A stretch of 64,000 nt of DNA from Chondrilla cf. caribensis (taxonomy: Eukaryota > Porifera > Demospongiae > Chondrillida > Chondrillidae), in assembly GCA_964020155.1 (NCBI GenBank), contig OZ026556.1, positions 2,197,501-2,261,500 of the forward strand, given 5' to 3'. Below are positions 13,311 to 24,732 of the stretch, piece after piece. The position numbers and the translations under genes were made by a program. A model generated the notes under the pieces. It saw only the letters and a list, made by a program, of their open reading frames with translations. It made no database searches and was not told the origin of the DNA. Positions within the stretch are counted from its first letter, which is position 1; each line of letters begins with the position of its first letter.

Positions 13311-16300
13311 ATGTGTGTGTTTGTGTATATGTGTACATGTGGTCATGTGTAAGCGGTACATGTTCACAATGAATGTATACCCTGCACATACATGAGAGAA
13401 CTTGAGTATTGGCTCATCTGATTCATCCAGCGAGTACAACTGAACTGTCCCATCATCCCGGCCAACCAGGACATCTGGCACACCATCCATCAGTACATCG
13501 TGTACACTCAAGCAGGTGACACCTATTGGTTGAGAGATTTGTGAGCAAATACAGCAAATTGTAGATATTGGCATTTGAGAAAATTTTGACTGCATGGATC
13601 AGACTTCAGGGGCATAGATACATGTACTTGTATCCAAGTTGAGGGGTAGATCAGAAAAAATTGACCGTGAATAAGCCATGTAGTACAGGTCAGTGATACA
13701 GCACAAATCACCAGATAAGTTAATTGTTAGGATGAATTGTGTGAGAACCAGGGAGGAAATTGGTGAACACATTTCTATTGCATACAATAATATGCTGTAT
13801 TGAACTATGTGCATATTTGCAGTATAAATTGTCTATATATCATTCACAAAACCAAATACAACTATGTGTTACATACAGAATAATACAATGGTAATACATA
13901 CAATATAAATATATACAGTATTACTATGGCTTAATATGTCTTTAGTCTCATTTCAGTGATACTGTACCAAACATGTATGTACGTACATAAGTAACCATAC
14001 ATGTATGCAGGTATCCTACAAGTGTAACGTATACATGATACGGAATATGCTAGTGGTTGTATACAACAGAAGACAGCAATAGAACATAGTACCAGAGGGC
14101 AACACTGTACGTGCTGATGCATGTGGAGACAGACAGGGGGAGAGAACTCTTGAAACAAATTGACGTGCACATCTCATTTTCGCAGAGTAAATTCTTCTTA
14201 ATCCGCCACACCTTTTATCAGCTGGAATTACCCAGCACCAATACATTATACAAATGGTGATAAATATCCAGTTAACCCCTCAAACTCCACCATATTTCTC
14301 AAAACAAATTGTGGCAGATAAACAAGTATTCACTGCATGTATGCATATACATACGTATGCACTTAATACACTGTACAATAAATATGAACCATTTGGTGTA
14401 CAGCTATGGACAAGTGTGAATTCACCTCCTTCTCTCTTGTCATTGTCGATGTCCCAGTGATACACTGGCTCTTCTGGGCCCAATTGCACTAGTCCTATCC
14501 TACCATTCTGAGTACCATAAAGTACAGTCTCACTGGCTTCATCTGTGCACAGGATACCAGAGCTACAGTAACATGAGGTGAGCCGGGCAACCTCACATGA
14601 TAACACACAGGTGCATACGTACGTACTTTGTCCAGTTTCGTATAAGGTGATACACTTTGGTGGACCGGCCACTTCAACCTCGTATACAAGCTCTGATCCA
14701 CGCAGCAGTCTAAGTGCACAGTCTTGGCAGGCCAGAACAGGACTCAACTCTGTAGTTCTGAAGGACCATACAAAGAGCCCATAATTGCCATAGTGAGACC
14801 ACGGATTACTAGTAGGGCTGCTATGCTCATACGGACAGTAATAATTTACAACTACATTCATAGTGTCTGTAGGATTTTGAATGACACAAATAAACATTGG
14901 ATCGACAACTCTGAATGTTGCCCAATGTTAATGATGAGGAGTGGTGTTCTACCAAAGGCCTTATAGCACATTGGCAAAGAAATGAATACAATCAATTTGG
15001 GTCAAAATCATGCTAATGTCCTTTCACCTGAAGGTAGGTTCAACCAAGTACAGTCCATTGCTTTTGATGGATTTGTCCCAAGTAACATGGGAAACTGCTG
15101 ATCATACCCTAACACACACATTGGCTACACAAATTGTACATTAGACTTTAATATGCAGGTACAAATTTCACAAGACCCTTATTCACCATACGTGAACAAA
15201 GACTATGTTTAAACTATAGTGTGTTCACTATGCCATCTCCATGTATGTTAAAAATGGGCATTTGTGCATAGTCATCGTAGGACCAAAATAGTAAATTGCT
15301 ACAAATTACCAATAAACCAACTGGAAACACCATCTAACTCAGGACCTTCATAAAATATAGCCTCTTGAAAGAGTGGCATTACACGTATGATGTACAATAG
15401 AAAGAGAAATTATTTATGGCATTCTACCAGAACAAGCAAGTACTCATACTTAGCAACATATAATGAATAATACGTATGGGCAATGAAGAAACAATGTTTT
15501 CTGTAGGTAATATCGAAAACCTGTGAGGAATTTCAAGTGCAGTCAAGCATCTGCCATAGCTCTGTGAGTGCAGCCATACATCTGCCATAGCTCTGTAAGT
15601 GCAGCCATACATCTGCCATAGCTCTGTGAGTGCAGCCATACATCTGCAAACTCAAATTGTTGCAGTCAAGCCACACATGTAAGCTACTTAAGGTTACCAA
15701 GGTGAGTTGATTGAGGAAACCTTCAATCAACTGTTCAAATTTAAGGGAACACAAGGGTGGTAACCTGAACATCTTATTTCATTTCCCTACAGATGGTCAC
15801 ACGTACATACACATAGGTTTGAATGATACCACAGGGTTCACATTGTTTTACATGTACACATGCAGAACTATGAAGACTGCTTGTAAGTGTGAACTGGTGG
15901 TATAGTCAATAAATGTCTGAAGAAGGGAAATCCATACATGAATATACATATGTACATACTTTTCTGGTGGAAGGCAGAGCACATCATTGATCTTATCAGA
16001 GCAGAGATAGTAATCTGTGTCCTTGCAGTCTTCAAAGTGATTGTACACGTTATTTCCAGACACAAATAGGTCCACTCCACTGACATAGCTGGAAGATTCA
16101 TACACGTATAAGAATATGATGCAAGGATTGGTTATGAAAGAGTGTGCAGTCCACTGCAACGGTACAAACAACAGTAAACAAGAATCAAACAACAAAGAAC
16201 ACAAAAAGACCTCAGCGATAATGTAAGGATCAGTTATGACAGCGTGCTCACTATGAGAACAACAGCACAAACAGCAGAAAACAAACAACAAACAACAAAC

Positions 16301-17338
16301 AACAAACGTACGTGCAAGGATAAGAATCTGATGCAAGGATCATTTATGACAGTGTGTACACACTACAAATACAACAGCACAAACAGTAGTAAAAGTGAAC
16401 AGCAGTGAGTGGCGGATACTAGACAGTTGAGTACTCAGTGGATATCACTCAGCATTAGTTTGCACATTGGTACTCATGGACAAGACCATAACATGCACGA
16501 ACTTACATGTTCTGTATGTCCTCAGTTAAATTAGTGTCAAAACGAAGAAACTGTTTCCCTTTCTTGCTGTACCCAAACACTTCAACACCAGCAGCAAAGA
16601 AGATCCTTTCTTTCGCTGCTCCAGGAACACCTCCCAATTCCACACGTGTTATCTTATGCCCAGGGAGTGTCTTGAATACAAACTGCATAGGTCACACAAG
16701 TATGTAGGCTTCAGTACATACAGTATAAACTAATAGCATCTCACTATCTTATTACATGCATCCATGCACTAAGTGATTGACAGAATGACTGGAGACATGG
16801 CTACATGCTATGGATGTGTTGGATGACCGAATCAGACGCATATACCTAGAGGAAAAGCATTGTTTTACTCACAGTTGGTTCTCCTTTCTTGATACTGAAA
16901 CAAGATAAAACTCCCTCGCCATCTCCAACAACAACCTACACAAGCAAATATTGTATAAGGATACCAAATCGGTACGAACGCCATCAACTGAGGGTCGAAG
17001 GAGGGGATACTTGCATACATTTTCACGAGAACTTACAGATCCTGGGCTGCGATACAATTGCACGAAGGTTTGCGGAATCTATGGAATTTATCATACCTTT
17101 TGAGTCCCTTTCTTTGTCAGAGGCAATAGCTGTACAGTGCTAGGAGCAAGCGAAGCCACCTGACAACATAAGAACACAATAAGGCATTACATGTGAACAA
17201 AGACAATACTAACAGCTTAGGTCTCCAAAATGCATGGAAACTTAAATTATCATACATTGGCGTGCGCTATCTATAGCTAGTCTTACCATAATATGGCCTT
17301 ACCTGCGCATAAAACACAGGATTCAGGCTAACGTCCAT
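2379..17338 (-). CDS. BBS7: BBS7, Bardet-Biedl syndrome 7 protein homologue (BBSome subunit), complete in 20 coding exons
   Basis: Exons (minus strand, 5' to 3'): 17338-17303, 17159-17097, 16935-16873, 16682-16507, 16088-15960, 14757-14623, 14562-14426, 13522-13392, 13012-12840, 11851-11749, 11345-11250, 10736-10662, 10128-9929, 8569-8405, 7451-7363, 6341-6238, 4934-4874, 4696-4634, 3087-3047, 2471-2379. All introns are GT-AG, all phases agree, and the product is 710 aa, close to vertebrate BBS7 (about 715). Recognisable BBS7 stretches: [86 protein letters not shown] and [18 protein letters not shown]. Expected order: beta-propeller (about 1-325), coiled coil (about 335-372), GAE/platform region (about 375-610), helical C-terminus. 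BBS7 pairs with BBS2 and BBS9 in the BBSome, the coat that moves membrane proteins through cilia. The exon 6 donor is a choice: the GTACGT repeat offers two GTs, and only the one after 14623 keeps frame. Confidence 0.95.
5159..5539. mobile_element. Foldback/MITE-like element with ~75-bp terminal inverted repeats, BBS7 intron 16
   Basis: The arms 5218-5295 and about 5448-5522 are inverted copies of each other (both read GGAAAATC...AGGAGC(A/G)TTTAAAAAC(A/G)CAGTC... inward, roughly 85% alike). They enclose about 150 bp with no coding frame. A 15-bp direct repeat, AACAGCACCAGTATC, lies at about 5159 and again at about 5525, outside both arms, which looks like a long target duplication. It is non-autonomous and the superfamily is not recognised. 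Confidence 0.7.
6048..6230. repeat. 35-bp minisatellite, about five copies, BBS7 intron 16
   Basis: Units of the form GCACTGTGTGTGTAATAAAG followed by GTC(G/A)CATAACCCAGG repeat head to tail, with a degenerate first and a shortened last unit. The array ends about 8 bp before the donor site of BBS7 exon 16 (GT at 6237-6236), so copy-number changes fall very near a splice site. Confidence 0.85.
6649..7211. repeat. Interrupted (AC)n microsatellite, BBS7 intron 15
   Basis: About 560 bp of almost pure AC on the plus strand, with internal higher-order units carrying GCACATGCACAAGC and ACACACGTACAC interruptions that themselves recur. All long frames in both strands here are low-complexity artefacts (Cys-Val or His-Thr runs). 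Confidence 0.97.
9088..9247. mobile_element. pogo/Tigger-like MITE, copy 1 (BBS7 intron 13)
   Basis: Starts TACAGTGAATTCTCGTTAAT and ends with the inverted form ...ATTCACTGTA, about 160 bp, bounded by TA. The CAGT...CTCGTTAATCC terminus is typical of pogo-superfamily ends. The right end is degenerate. Same element at 10169 and 14182. Confidence 0.7.
9419..9603. mobile_element. MITE with 20-bp terminal inverted repeats (BBS7 intron 13)
   Basis: The left end TGCGGTATGTTGCGTGGGCG and the right end read inverted as TGTGGTATGTTGCGTGGGCG differ at one base over 20. They enclose 145 bp without a coding frame. This is the GC-rich exception in an AT-rich intron. The family is not recognised and no second copy was seen in the window. 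Confidence 0.7.
10169..10333. mobile_element. pogo/Tigger-like MITE, copy 2 (BBS7 intron 12)
   Basis: Ends TACGGTAAATTCTCATTAAT and, inverted, TACAGTGAATTATCTTTAAT; 165 bp. The interior shares ATCCACCA, CCAATGAATAT-like and GTGGCAGATTAAA blocks with copies 1 and 3. Confidence 0.75.
13038..13330. repeat. Interrupted (GT)n microsatellite, BBS7 intron 8
   Basis: About 290 bp of GT on the plus strand with (GC)n and GTGCATGT interruptions. It ends about 25 bp from BBS7 exon 9 (13012), on the acceptor side of that exon, so BBS7 pre-mRNA has a long (AC)n tract just before the acceptor. Confidence 0.97.
14182..14337. mobile_element. pogo/Tigger-like MITE, copy 3 (BBS7 intron 7)
   Basis: Begins GCAGAGTAAATTCTTCTTAA and ends ...GTGGCAGATAAACAAGTATT CACTG. 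The interior CCCAGCACCAATACA block matches copy 1 and the GTGGCAGAT block matches copy 2. It is the most diverged of the three. Confidence 0.65.
15537..15646. repeat. 31-bp minisatellite, about 3.5 copies, BBS7 intron 5
   Basis: Unit GTGCAGCCATACATCTGCCA followed by TAGCTCTGTGA repeats at 15537, 15568, 15599 and, cut short, 15630. The first unit differs at a few bases and the others are nearly identical. Confidence 0.9.
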
Positions 17339-20095
17339 TTTTCAACAGAGACCCGCCTGCTGATATCGTTTGTTAACGCGTAAAAACGAAAACGATTAGG
17401 CAAGTTGTGCATGAACACCGTTGTAAACTGTGCCTCGAGTTATCATTACTGTAGTGCAATGCATATCGCCAAACCATGTAAATGTCTGTCAAAAGATTCC
17501 AAGCTCATATGACAAACTCGAATTATGATGGACTGTAAGATAAGTTCAAATGAATCAAAGCCACTTGAACCATCTGATGCTAGCTACTTCATGTACACAA
17601 ACATTTAACAGACAACTTAGACTTAGTTAAAATAGCTAATGAATTTGTAGCAGGATCAGAACATAGGCTATCTGTTTTTGGCCATTTTAATCAGACATCA
17701 TCCCCCAAGCTGTATATGTAGGGTGGATTCTTGTTTAAGTTTATTAAATTGAAGTGTTTACGTTTGCAATAATGTTGTGATCATCAGTATCAAACATACT
17801 GTACATAATTCGTGATTGGAGCGAGTAAAAATTTTTTTGAGTGGCCGCTGCACTTCAAAATTGCTTCCTACGGGCCTGAGTACATCAGATAATCACCAGT
17901 CTCATGGAATATTAAATGAAAATATATAATATTAATGTCATTATGATAGTCACAAACATACACTTGAACACTACACAACACATCATGGTACTACACAGTA
18001 ACTGTTCCATTAATTCAATAGTAGCAAGTGTGGGTTGACAGAGAACTGACGTCACTCTATTAGTGAGACATTCTTTGCAGGCTCATTAAAACTGTCTTCA
18101 TTAGTAACAAAAGCCACATTATTACAGCTAATAGATAATGAGAATACGTACATATCATAACTGTCATATAGTTGTTCCTGTATATGGCTTACATCTTCTG
18201 TACATGTACTCCAGATAGTTGCTCCCATGACTCCTTGGAACAATAACTGCAGCTGCAAGACTGAGTACTAGGAATAGAATCCCCACTCTGCAGAAACTGT
18301 ACAAAATCACTTAATACTAATGACTCTTACCCCAACAATGAATGTGGTTGGGTATAATTGTACCCATTATGAGGATAAGAAGATTGATGGTCATATCTCA
18401 AGTGTTGATCTCAACCACAGAGGTATTTTTAAGCCATAGAGATACTGGTCTGTATGACTAAGATGTGATATCATTGGCAGTGTAAATGTACGAAGACACC
18501 TGGACCAAAAACTGTAAGGTATATCCCAGGCAAAACACAATTGGCATGTAATTCTATTAATACATGACTTAATAAGCATGTGTAATAGACTGAGCATCCT
18601 GATGCTCAAACACATACCAACAACACTGAGATATCTTCTTGAGTGTGTCTATAAGCCCATGTGCATGACATTCGTGAAAGCCATGAAATCGTGTGATCAC
18701 ATAAGTATTTTGCTTTCGATTATATGTGTATATAACAGCACACCACAAATAATTATATGGTGTACACACTTTTATAGTATATACGTACATCATAAAATAA
18801 AGCAATTACATTAAATTTTATGTAGTGCAATAATAATTATAATATATACTGTCTAACTGGATTGACATCAAACTGGTATGTTAATTATTATTAGTTTATG
18901 CATATTAAAACATATTATCATTCTTTCATAGGTGGATGATGTTCAAATGTACTCATTTCATGATACAGTGCCTGTTACAGTACCATGTACACTGTATAAA
19001 GGAAAAGTCATATAATATCATTATATGGCTGGCTGTTGAACTGAAGGATGTTGTCAGAATGTAAAATTTCAATTAACTTGTAGAAAACTCAGACACATAG
19101 CATGTCTATAAGTGAATGAGTGAACAAGGAATTAATTCGGTATTGTTCACTTGATGAAGTATAAGAGCACATAAGGAATTTCAAGATGGTACATACTCAA
19201 AGCCACATAGCACATACATGCATGGAAGATATACAAGTGTATAACAATCTATATTGATTTGACCCCTAAAATATATAGGCATGCATTAAACAGTGAGCTT
19301 TTTAGCTTGGGATCAATGTATGTTGTCCCACAGTAACATTGAAGCAATATGCCAGCTGTACTTCTCAAATAAGACTCTATAATCTGTGCTAGGCCTGTAT
19401 AATATACTTTTGTTTTGTTTCAGTATTAAATTTTGCTGGTATCAAGGCTGTTACACATAGTGTGTCATTATCCCCTATACTGACCCAGACATGTATATAT
19501 CAGAAAATATTAATCATCCCGGCCCATCCAAGAGTTATGCTCGCATAAGTAGGAACCATCATAACAATTATATAGAATCTGATGCAAGATGACAAAATTG
19601 ATGTGATCTAATTTGTACTGTTCCAAAATACATCATCACTCAGTGACAGTACGTATTAGTCTGAGGATTCCAATACTTTATACCTTGAACAAAGAGATGT
19701 AGGTGCCATGATTGAGATGTCAATATCATGCATAGCTAATTTATCTGTTCATATTATGAGCCATATAGATTACTTCCTGCGTTATAGCTTACCTACTCCT
19801 GGTGCCTTACATGCACATAATATTATACAGCAGAATAAGCATTATTATATTATGTCATACACAAAAATTGGGCCTTCTCTCAGACCAATAGCAGAAATAG
19901 CATTTTATCATTTTTAAGATAACACTAAGCAATGATTCTAAAATACCAGGGGTTGACAATGTCTTGCAATATATACGGGAATACTGCAGGGAAGAAACAC
20001 TAGCCACTCAACAAGCAAAGTGAATTCATACAATTATGCCGGATATGGATTTTGTATGTGGTCCATGATGTCAGAATATAATTCTTAATTTTCAG
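17339..20095. other. Intergenic region upstream of BBS7 and of the secreted-protein cluster
   Basis: About 2.7 kb between the BBS7 start codon and the first TATA box of the cluster. AT-rich, without a convincing gene. A minus-strand frame near 18052-18270 (see rejected items) is the only candidate exon. No convincing RFX X-box is visible upstream of BBS7. Confidence 0.45.
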
Positions 20096-20099
20096 CGAG

Positions 20100-20106
20100 T
20101 ATAAAT
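20100..20106 (+). promoter_or_regulatory. TATA box of gene A1
   Basis: TATAAAT, 86 bp before the chosen A1 start. The A2 pseudogene has the same box in the same flank. Confidence 0.6.
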
Positions 20107-20191
20107 TCAGGCCAAATTTTAAGTTGAAGCAGTGAACAGTGCTTTTATTCATTTCAGCTCCTCCACTACTGGCATAGATCAGCTATTAAGT

Positions 20192-20941
20192 ATGGAATTG
20201 AGTCTTAGACCAGGACATCTTATCTTCTTTCTCCTAGCTGCCCTCGTGGAGCCAGCAGCTGTCCCCTCACGGCATTCAGCAGAAAATTTACAGACTACAG
20301 GACCACGTAGGTGGTGTGCAAACGGAAGTGAAGTGAACACCACTGTTCTGAAAATGAAAATTAAGGGGGACATTCTACAATTCATACCATTCAGACAACA
20401 ATTAATTGCTGGAGAAGATTCTTTAAAAATCCCAAAAGTAGAAGGACTTACAGGTGGTGCATGTGATACCATTACCATTCCTCCATACTCCGTTATTCAT
20501 CACAACAACGATAGTCAACATATGGCTAACATCTTGTGGAATGTTCAATTCTTGAATGAGCTGTACAAGAAAACATTCAAGCTAATCATGATTTGTGAAT
20601 ACCCCACTACCCGGGATAACACAACTGACCACAATGTTGCAAAACTCACCAAGATGCAAGTCATGATTGATAGCTTCATAGAAAACACTGAGGATTACTT
20701 GATGGCTGAAAGATGCTCCTGCAAACATGCAACTTGTTCGATTCACCAATTCCAACTATCAAAGGAAACAGTCAAAGATCAAATTAGACTTCAATCTCAT
20801 TCTGTATGTACCAGAATGAATTTTTTGGGACAGGTTCTCAGGAAAATTGAACTGAATATTAAGTATGCTGATGGAAAATTCAACCCTATTTTGCGAGGAA
20901 TAAGAGCTCCTCCAAAGACTTTATGTCAGCTCCATGCATAA
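20192..20941 (+). CDS. Secreted helical Cys-rich family protein, subfamily A (A1), intact
   Basis: 249 aa, one exon; family not recognised. Start chosen at 20192 because it opens directly into a signal peptide (hydrophobic HLIFFLLAALVEPAAV, cleavage likely near residue 25); an upstream in-frame ATG at 20132 would add 20 polar residues. The mature chain has RRWCANGSEVN, a first helix-like stretch after it, the NNDSQHMANILW segment opening a long amphipathic helix (FLNELYKKTFKLIM), a third helix ending YLMAERCSCKHATC, and VCTRMNFLGQVLRKIE. Seven cysteines in the mature part and several N-glycosylation sequons (NGS, NTT, NDS). B1 lies convergently about 600 bp downstream. The fold as a four-helix secreted ligand is inference. 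Confidence 0.85.
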   Translation: MELSLRPGHLIFFLLAALVEPAAVPSRHSAENLQTTGPRRWCANGSEVNTTVLKMKIKGDILQFIPFRQQLIAGEDSLKIPKVEGLTGGACDTITIPPYSVIHHNNDSQHMANILWNVQFLNELYKKTFKLIMICEYPTTRDNTTDHNVAKLTKMQVMIDSFIENTEDYLMAERCSCKHATCSIHQFQLSKETVKDQIRLQSHSVCTRMNFLGQVLRKIELNIKYADGKFNPILRGIRAPPKTLCQLHA

Positions 20942-21555
20942 TCAATAATCAATCACCTATTGCTTTATTTGGATTAATCAGTATTAATATCAACCAGTTA
21001 TAATTTATACTAGTTATATTAGTTATATATAGTTGTATATAGTTATGTTAATATCAACCAGTTATAATTTATACTGCTTTTTCATCTTGTCTTAAATTCA
21101 TTAAAATACTATCATAATATACATTATATCATATTTGATATTTATGTATTCCCATTACTCATTAATATATTATTATATTTTTACAATTATATACTTAAAA
21201 GCTGAATAGCAACTTTCAATCATGCAACCAATCAAGCTAGCTAATAGTGTGGCAGGATATTATCATTCTTACTGGTCAATACACCATCTCCCTTACTGTT
21301 AACTACATATATAGGACTTCAATGACGAATGTTATAATAAGAGCTGTATATGATGCAAAATTTTCCACAATTGTTGCTTTTGCTCAGATGCATGTTGTCT
21401 CAGTTTTATGTTAGAAGGTGCATTTTGTAGAATTACCAATAATTTATAATCATAATTAATAATATAATGCAGAAATATAAGTGAAGTTTTAGTACATGTA
21501 ATTATTAATGGTATAATAATACTATATTGACTAAGACAAATATTCTATAAGGATG

Positions 21556-22329
21556 TCACACAGGGCATCCATCAGGATAATTGGTGCTTGATAGAATATA
21601 GCATAAATTGGAAGCTGATGGAACAACATGCATCCTTATGTCTCCAGTTTCCCTATATACCAGCGTAATCACTTCTCCTAGCAAATTAATTCTGGTGCAG
21701 TTTTGGGGACGAAGCTCCATCCTTACTTGATCAATGCTTTTATCAATGGCTGCTGTAGACACACGATGCAGTGTGCACTCTTCACCTTTACAGGAGCACC
21801 TCTCAGCCATCAAATACTCCTCCATACGCTCCACAATATGATTGATCATAACTTGAAGTATAGTGAGTTTGGAAACTGTGGTCTGTGGTGTATTCGAATA
21901 TTGGTGTACCTTAATTAGTTTGAAAATGTTCTTGTACATCTTGTTCAACAGATATAAATTCCAATACTTGTTTGCAATATGCTGTCGATCATTACTATAA
22001 TTGCTGCTAGGATACTGAGTGATGACAACAGAACCACATTTTCCGAGCTTTGCCAGTCCTTTAATCTGAAATCCAGCCACAAAGTTGTGCCCATGGAATA
22101 AATCGACCATATACCGTCTTAATCGGGAAATATCAGCAGTTATGCTCGATTGTAAAGTAGTAATGTTGACATCAACTCCATCACTGCACCACAATTCGGG
22201 TTCTTCTTGATTCTCTTTCGGAAATGATTCTAATGGCAAGGCACCTGCCACCTGCAGTAAAATGCTGAAGGCTTTGATAACAAAGCAGACTTTGGCAACA
22301 AATAACATAGTGATTTTCATAGACTTCAC
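21556..22329 (-). CDS. Secreted helical Cys-rich family protein, subfamily B (B1), intact
   Basis: 257 aa, single exon, same family as A, C and D by shared motifs: ELWCSDGVDVNITTLQ near the N-terminus, YSNDRQHIANKYWNLYLLNK at the start of the second long helix, EEYLMAERCSCKGEEC closing the third, NCTRINLLGEVITLV near the end, and a B-specific tail NYPDGCPV. The signal peptide lies within the first about 30 residues (VCFVIKAFSILLQVAGA). Eight cysteines in the mature chain. The first of two close Met codons is used; the TATA box is 89 bp upstream. Convergent with A1. Function unknown. Confidence 0.85.
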   Translation of the reverse strand: MKSMKITMLFVAKVCFVIKAFSILLQVAGALPLESFPKENQEEPELWCSDGVDVNITTLQSSITADISRLRRYMVDLFHGHNFVAGFQIKGLAKLGKCGSVVITQYPSSNYSNDRQHIANKYWNLYLLNKMYKNIFKLIKVHQYSNTPQTTVSKLTILQVMINHIVERMEEYLMAERCSCKGEECTLHRVSTAAIDKSIDQVRMELRPQNCTRINLLGEVITLVYRETGDIRMHVVPSASNLCYILSSTNYPDGCPV

Positions 22330-22417
22330 AAAGAAATGCTCACTGAAGAAAATCTGATACTAGCATACAGTTAAAGTTGATTTGAATGAAGACTGAAATG
22401 AAGCAGATGTAGGGCAT

Positions 22418-22424
22418 ATTTATA
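22418..22424 (-). promoter_or_regulatory. TATA box of gene B1
   Basis: TATAAAT on the minus strand, 89 bp before the B1 start. B2 has the same box at the same distance. Confidence 0.6.
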
Positions 22425-22429
22425 CATTA

Positions 22430-24730
22430 TCATGCAACTGTGACACCAGGTACAGCATGGTAGGGTTTCAAGCATATATCCACTGTTCCAGGATCGATAT
22501 AGACACTTACATACCATGAATGCCACCAACATGACTCATGACCATGGTACCAACCCTAAGTAATCAAATATAAATCTCAGTGATTCAGATTCTGAAGCAA
22601 TTTCCTGTTTCAGTTTTATTCTAAATATAAATCATACATCAATGTTTCAATTTAGATCTAAGAATAGCATGATAATGATATTATTGTTGGATTGAACGTT
22701 ATGTCCATTGTTGTGATCTCAATAATATGAGTGAATACCATATGTTACCCTACACTCTGTGATCAGCCAGGAGGCTACCACTAGTACTATAGACAGGCAT
22801 TGAGCCTCATCCATTCAATCAAATGTTAGGTATAATATTATGAAGATGATGTAACTAAATACCCTTACTATGATAGCCATGTACACAAGTCACCTTGTGA
22901 ATCAGCAGACTTCCGAGGTTGGTTCATTAGCAAACACATTATATCGGAACTGTTTGTGCATGGAATTAAACCCAGCATATCTGAACAACTAATACCTCAA
23001 TCTGTGGTAAGATAAGCAAGGATATCTGTACAGAAGTCTCAAAGTATCACGTTATGTGTGTAAAATTCAAACACATAATTTCTTAATATCTCTATCAAGT
23101 GAACTCAACCAGTATCAATTTCCCTAAATAAGTCCACTGCACTAGAGCTGGAAATCAGCTGTAGTTTTCAAATCAATTATTAGCACATAGTAACCAATTG
23201 ATTAATCGAATAATTACCGTAAGTAATTAAGTGGGCATAACCGGGAACCACTCCCACTTTATTAGACTGAGTAGTCATCCAAGAGACAATCATTTTCACA
23301 TTCCAGGTACAGTTGAAGTGCAAACCTGAACCCCTGGGATGAAGGACCTGAGTGATAAGGTGGGGGTGGCTCCTTGTTCTATTTAGTGGTTAAGACATGG
23401 GCACAAGGGCATTATGACATATAAATACCGAGTCCCGAGGGCGCGAAGCGCCCGAGGGCGAGTGTATTTATATGTCATAATGCCCGAGTGTCCATGTCTT
23501 AACCATTATAGCATCCGTTGCTAACGCTTTATACTGTTGCTAGCGCTTTATACATTATAAAATTGCTGTATAATAGTACTGTTTCTATGGTAACGGATGC
23601 TATACTCACTTCATGTGATTAATTGATTTGCTTGCAGTAATACTGATAATCAGATTTGAAATGAAAATCGATTGATAGATTGATTAATCAAGTCAAGGGA
23701 CTAGTTTGCATCTCTTACTCAATTATCAGAAATTTACATTCAGACAGGGGTGGAGGCCATATACATACACTCTCAGGTTTTCTGCTATGATGATAAGGAA
23801 AGAATTTCATAAATTGCAAACAAAGAAAGTATCCGAGTGGCACTGTACACCATTTGGATTTAATCCCAAGAATGGACTACTGGATATCTGCTGTTACCTT
23901 TAGATAATTGCCTGAGATATTTTTATTGAGTTGTGCAACTGCATTACTCATGAAGCCATTCAAAAGTGATGACACTATCACAGAGTGGTAAAGAATTTGA
24001 AAATTGCTCAATACTTAATTGAATATGCTTATGTAATGACCAAACCATAAAGTCCCGATTTCACTGAAAGGATAACACATCATGGTCACTAAGAGCCAAT
24101 TTCAATTTGATACAAAGGTATGCATGAAGACGCTTGTGATGGCACACAATGATACAGAATATAAGGGAACATGGGCTCACGCTATATTATATCATTACAT
24201 AGGTGTTAAAAATGTACAAGAGTACAAGCCTTAATTCACTCCTACTTTGAATGATGGAATGATTTGCATTGCATGCTGCAATGTGACATGTCCACATTAA
24301 TTTTGGCATTGCTAATTGATTACATCTATGTAGATAACTTCACAAGGACCTCTTTTTGTAGAAAATTACAATGCATACACATGCATGATCACAGAGCTAA
24401 GGGTATGATTAAGTATGATTAAGTATCCTGTGCAAGGTATGATAATAGTGTATCCACTCATGTAACACATGCCTGCACAATATGTTTTAATGTGAAACTT
24501 CATTGTACACAAAATATTCTTTTTACTCTCAACAACAGCCATAATCCTCATGAATGAAAATGTATTCAATTGTTGTGAAATTCTGTTAACATGAATAACA
24601 AGTGGAATTGAATGCACGTCAATCTAATGTAGTAACTAGTAGGCGATGATTGTCATTGGACTTGGTACATGTATTGAAGTGGATTAAGTCTACTCACATC
24701 CTGCCAAGTCATACATGTCATGGTACTTAT
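22430..24730. other. Spacer of the A/B block, copy 1
   Basis: Non-coding apart from an inserted foldback MITE (23384-23603). Collinear with about 56850-58910 of copy 2, with small indels. Short frames that appear in both copies are broken differently in each and are not taken as genes. Confidence 0.6.
23384..23603. mobile_element. Composite foldback MITE, copy 1 (complete)
   Basis: Two nested palindromes side by side. The first arm pair is GGTTAAGACATGGGCACAAG...read inverted at ...CCATGTCTTAACC, enclosing a GC-rich loop (GAGGGCGCGAAGCGCCC). The second is ATAGCATCCGTT ... AACGGATGCTAT. No coding frame. The matching site in the second A/B block (about 57810, TTCTATACTCAC) is empty, which shows insertion; CTAT is a possible target duplication. 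Confidence 0.8.
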
Positions 24731-24732
24731 AA

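Noticed and set aside
17440..17490. Possible RFX X-box upstream of BBS7 (AAACCATGTAAAT)
   Set aside because: Only a weak half match to the X-box consensus; not enough to call, although ciliary genes often have one.
18052..18270. Minus-strand frame ending TNEDSFNEPAKNVSLIE, and in another frame a hydrophobic stretch (RVGILFLVLSLAAAVIVP) between a CAG acceptor and a GTAAGC donor
   Set aside because: Either could be an exon of an unknown membrane protein, but no partner exon was found nearby and the two readings exclude each other. Transcript data would decide.
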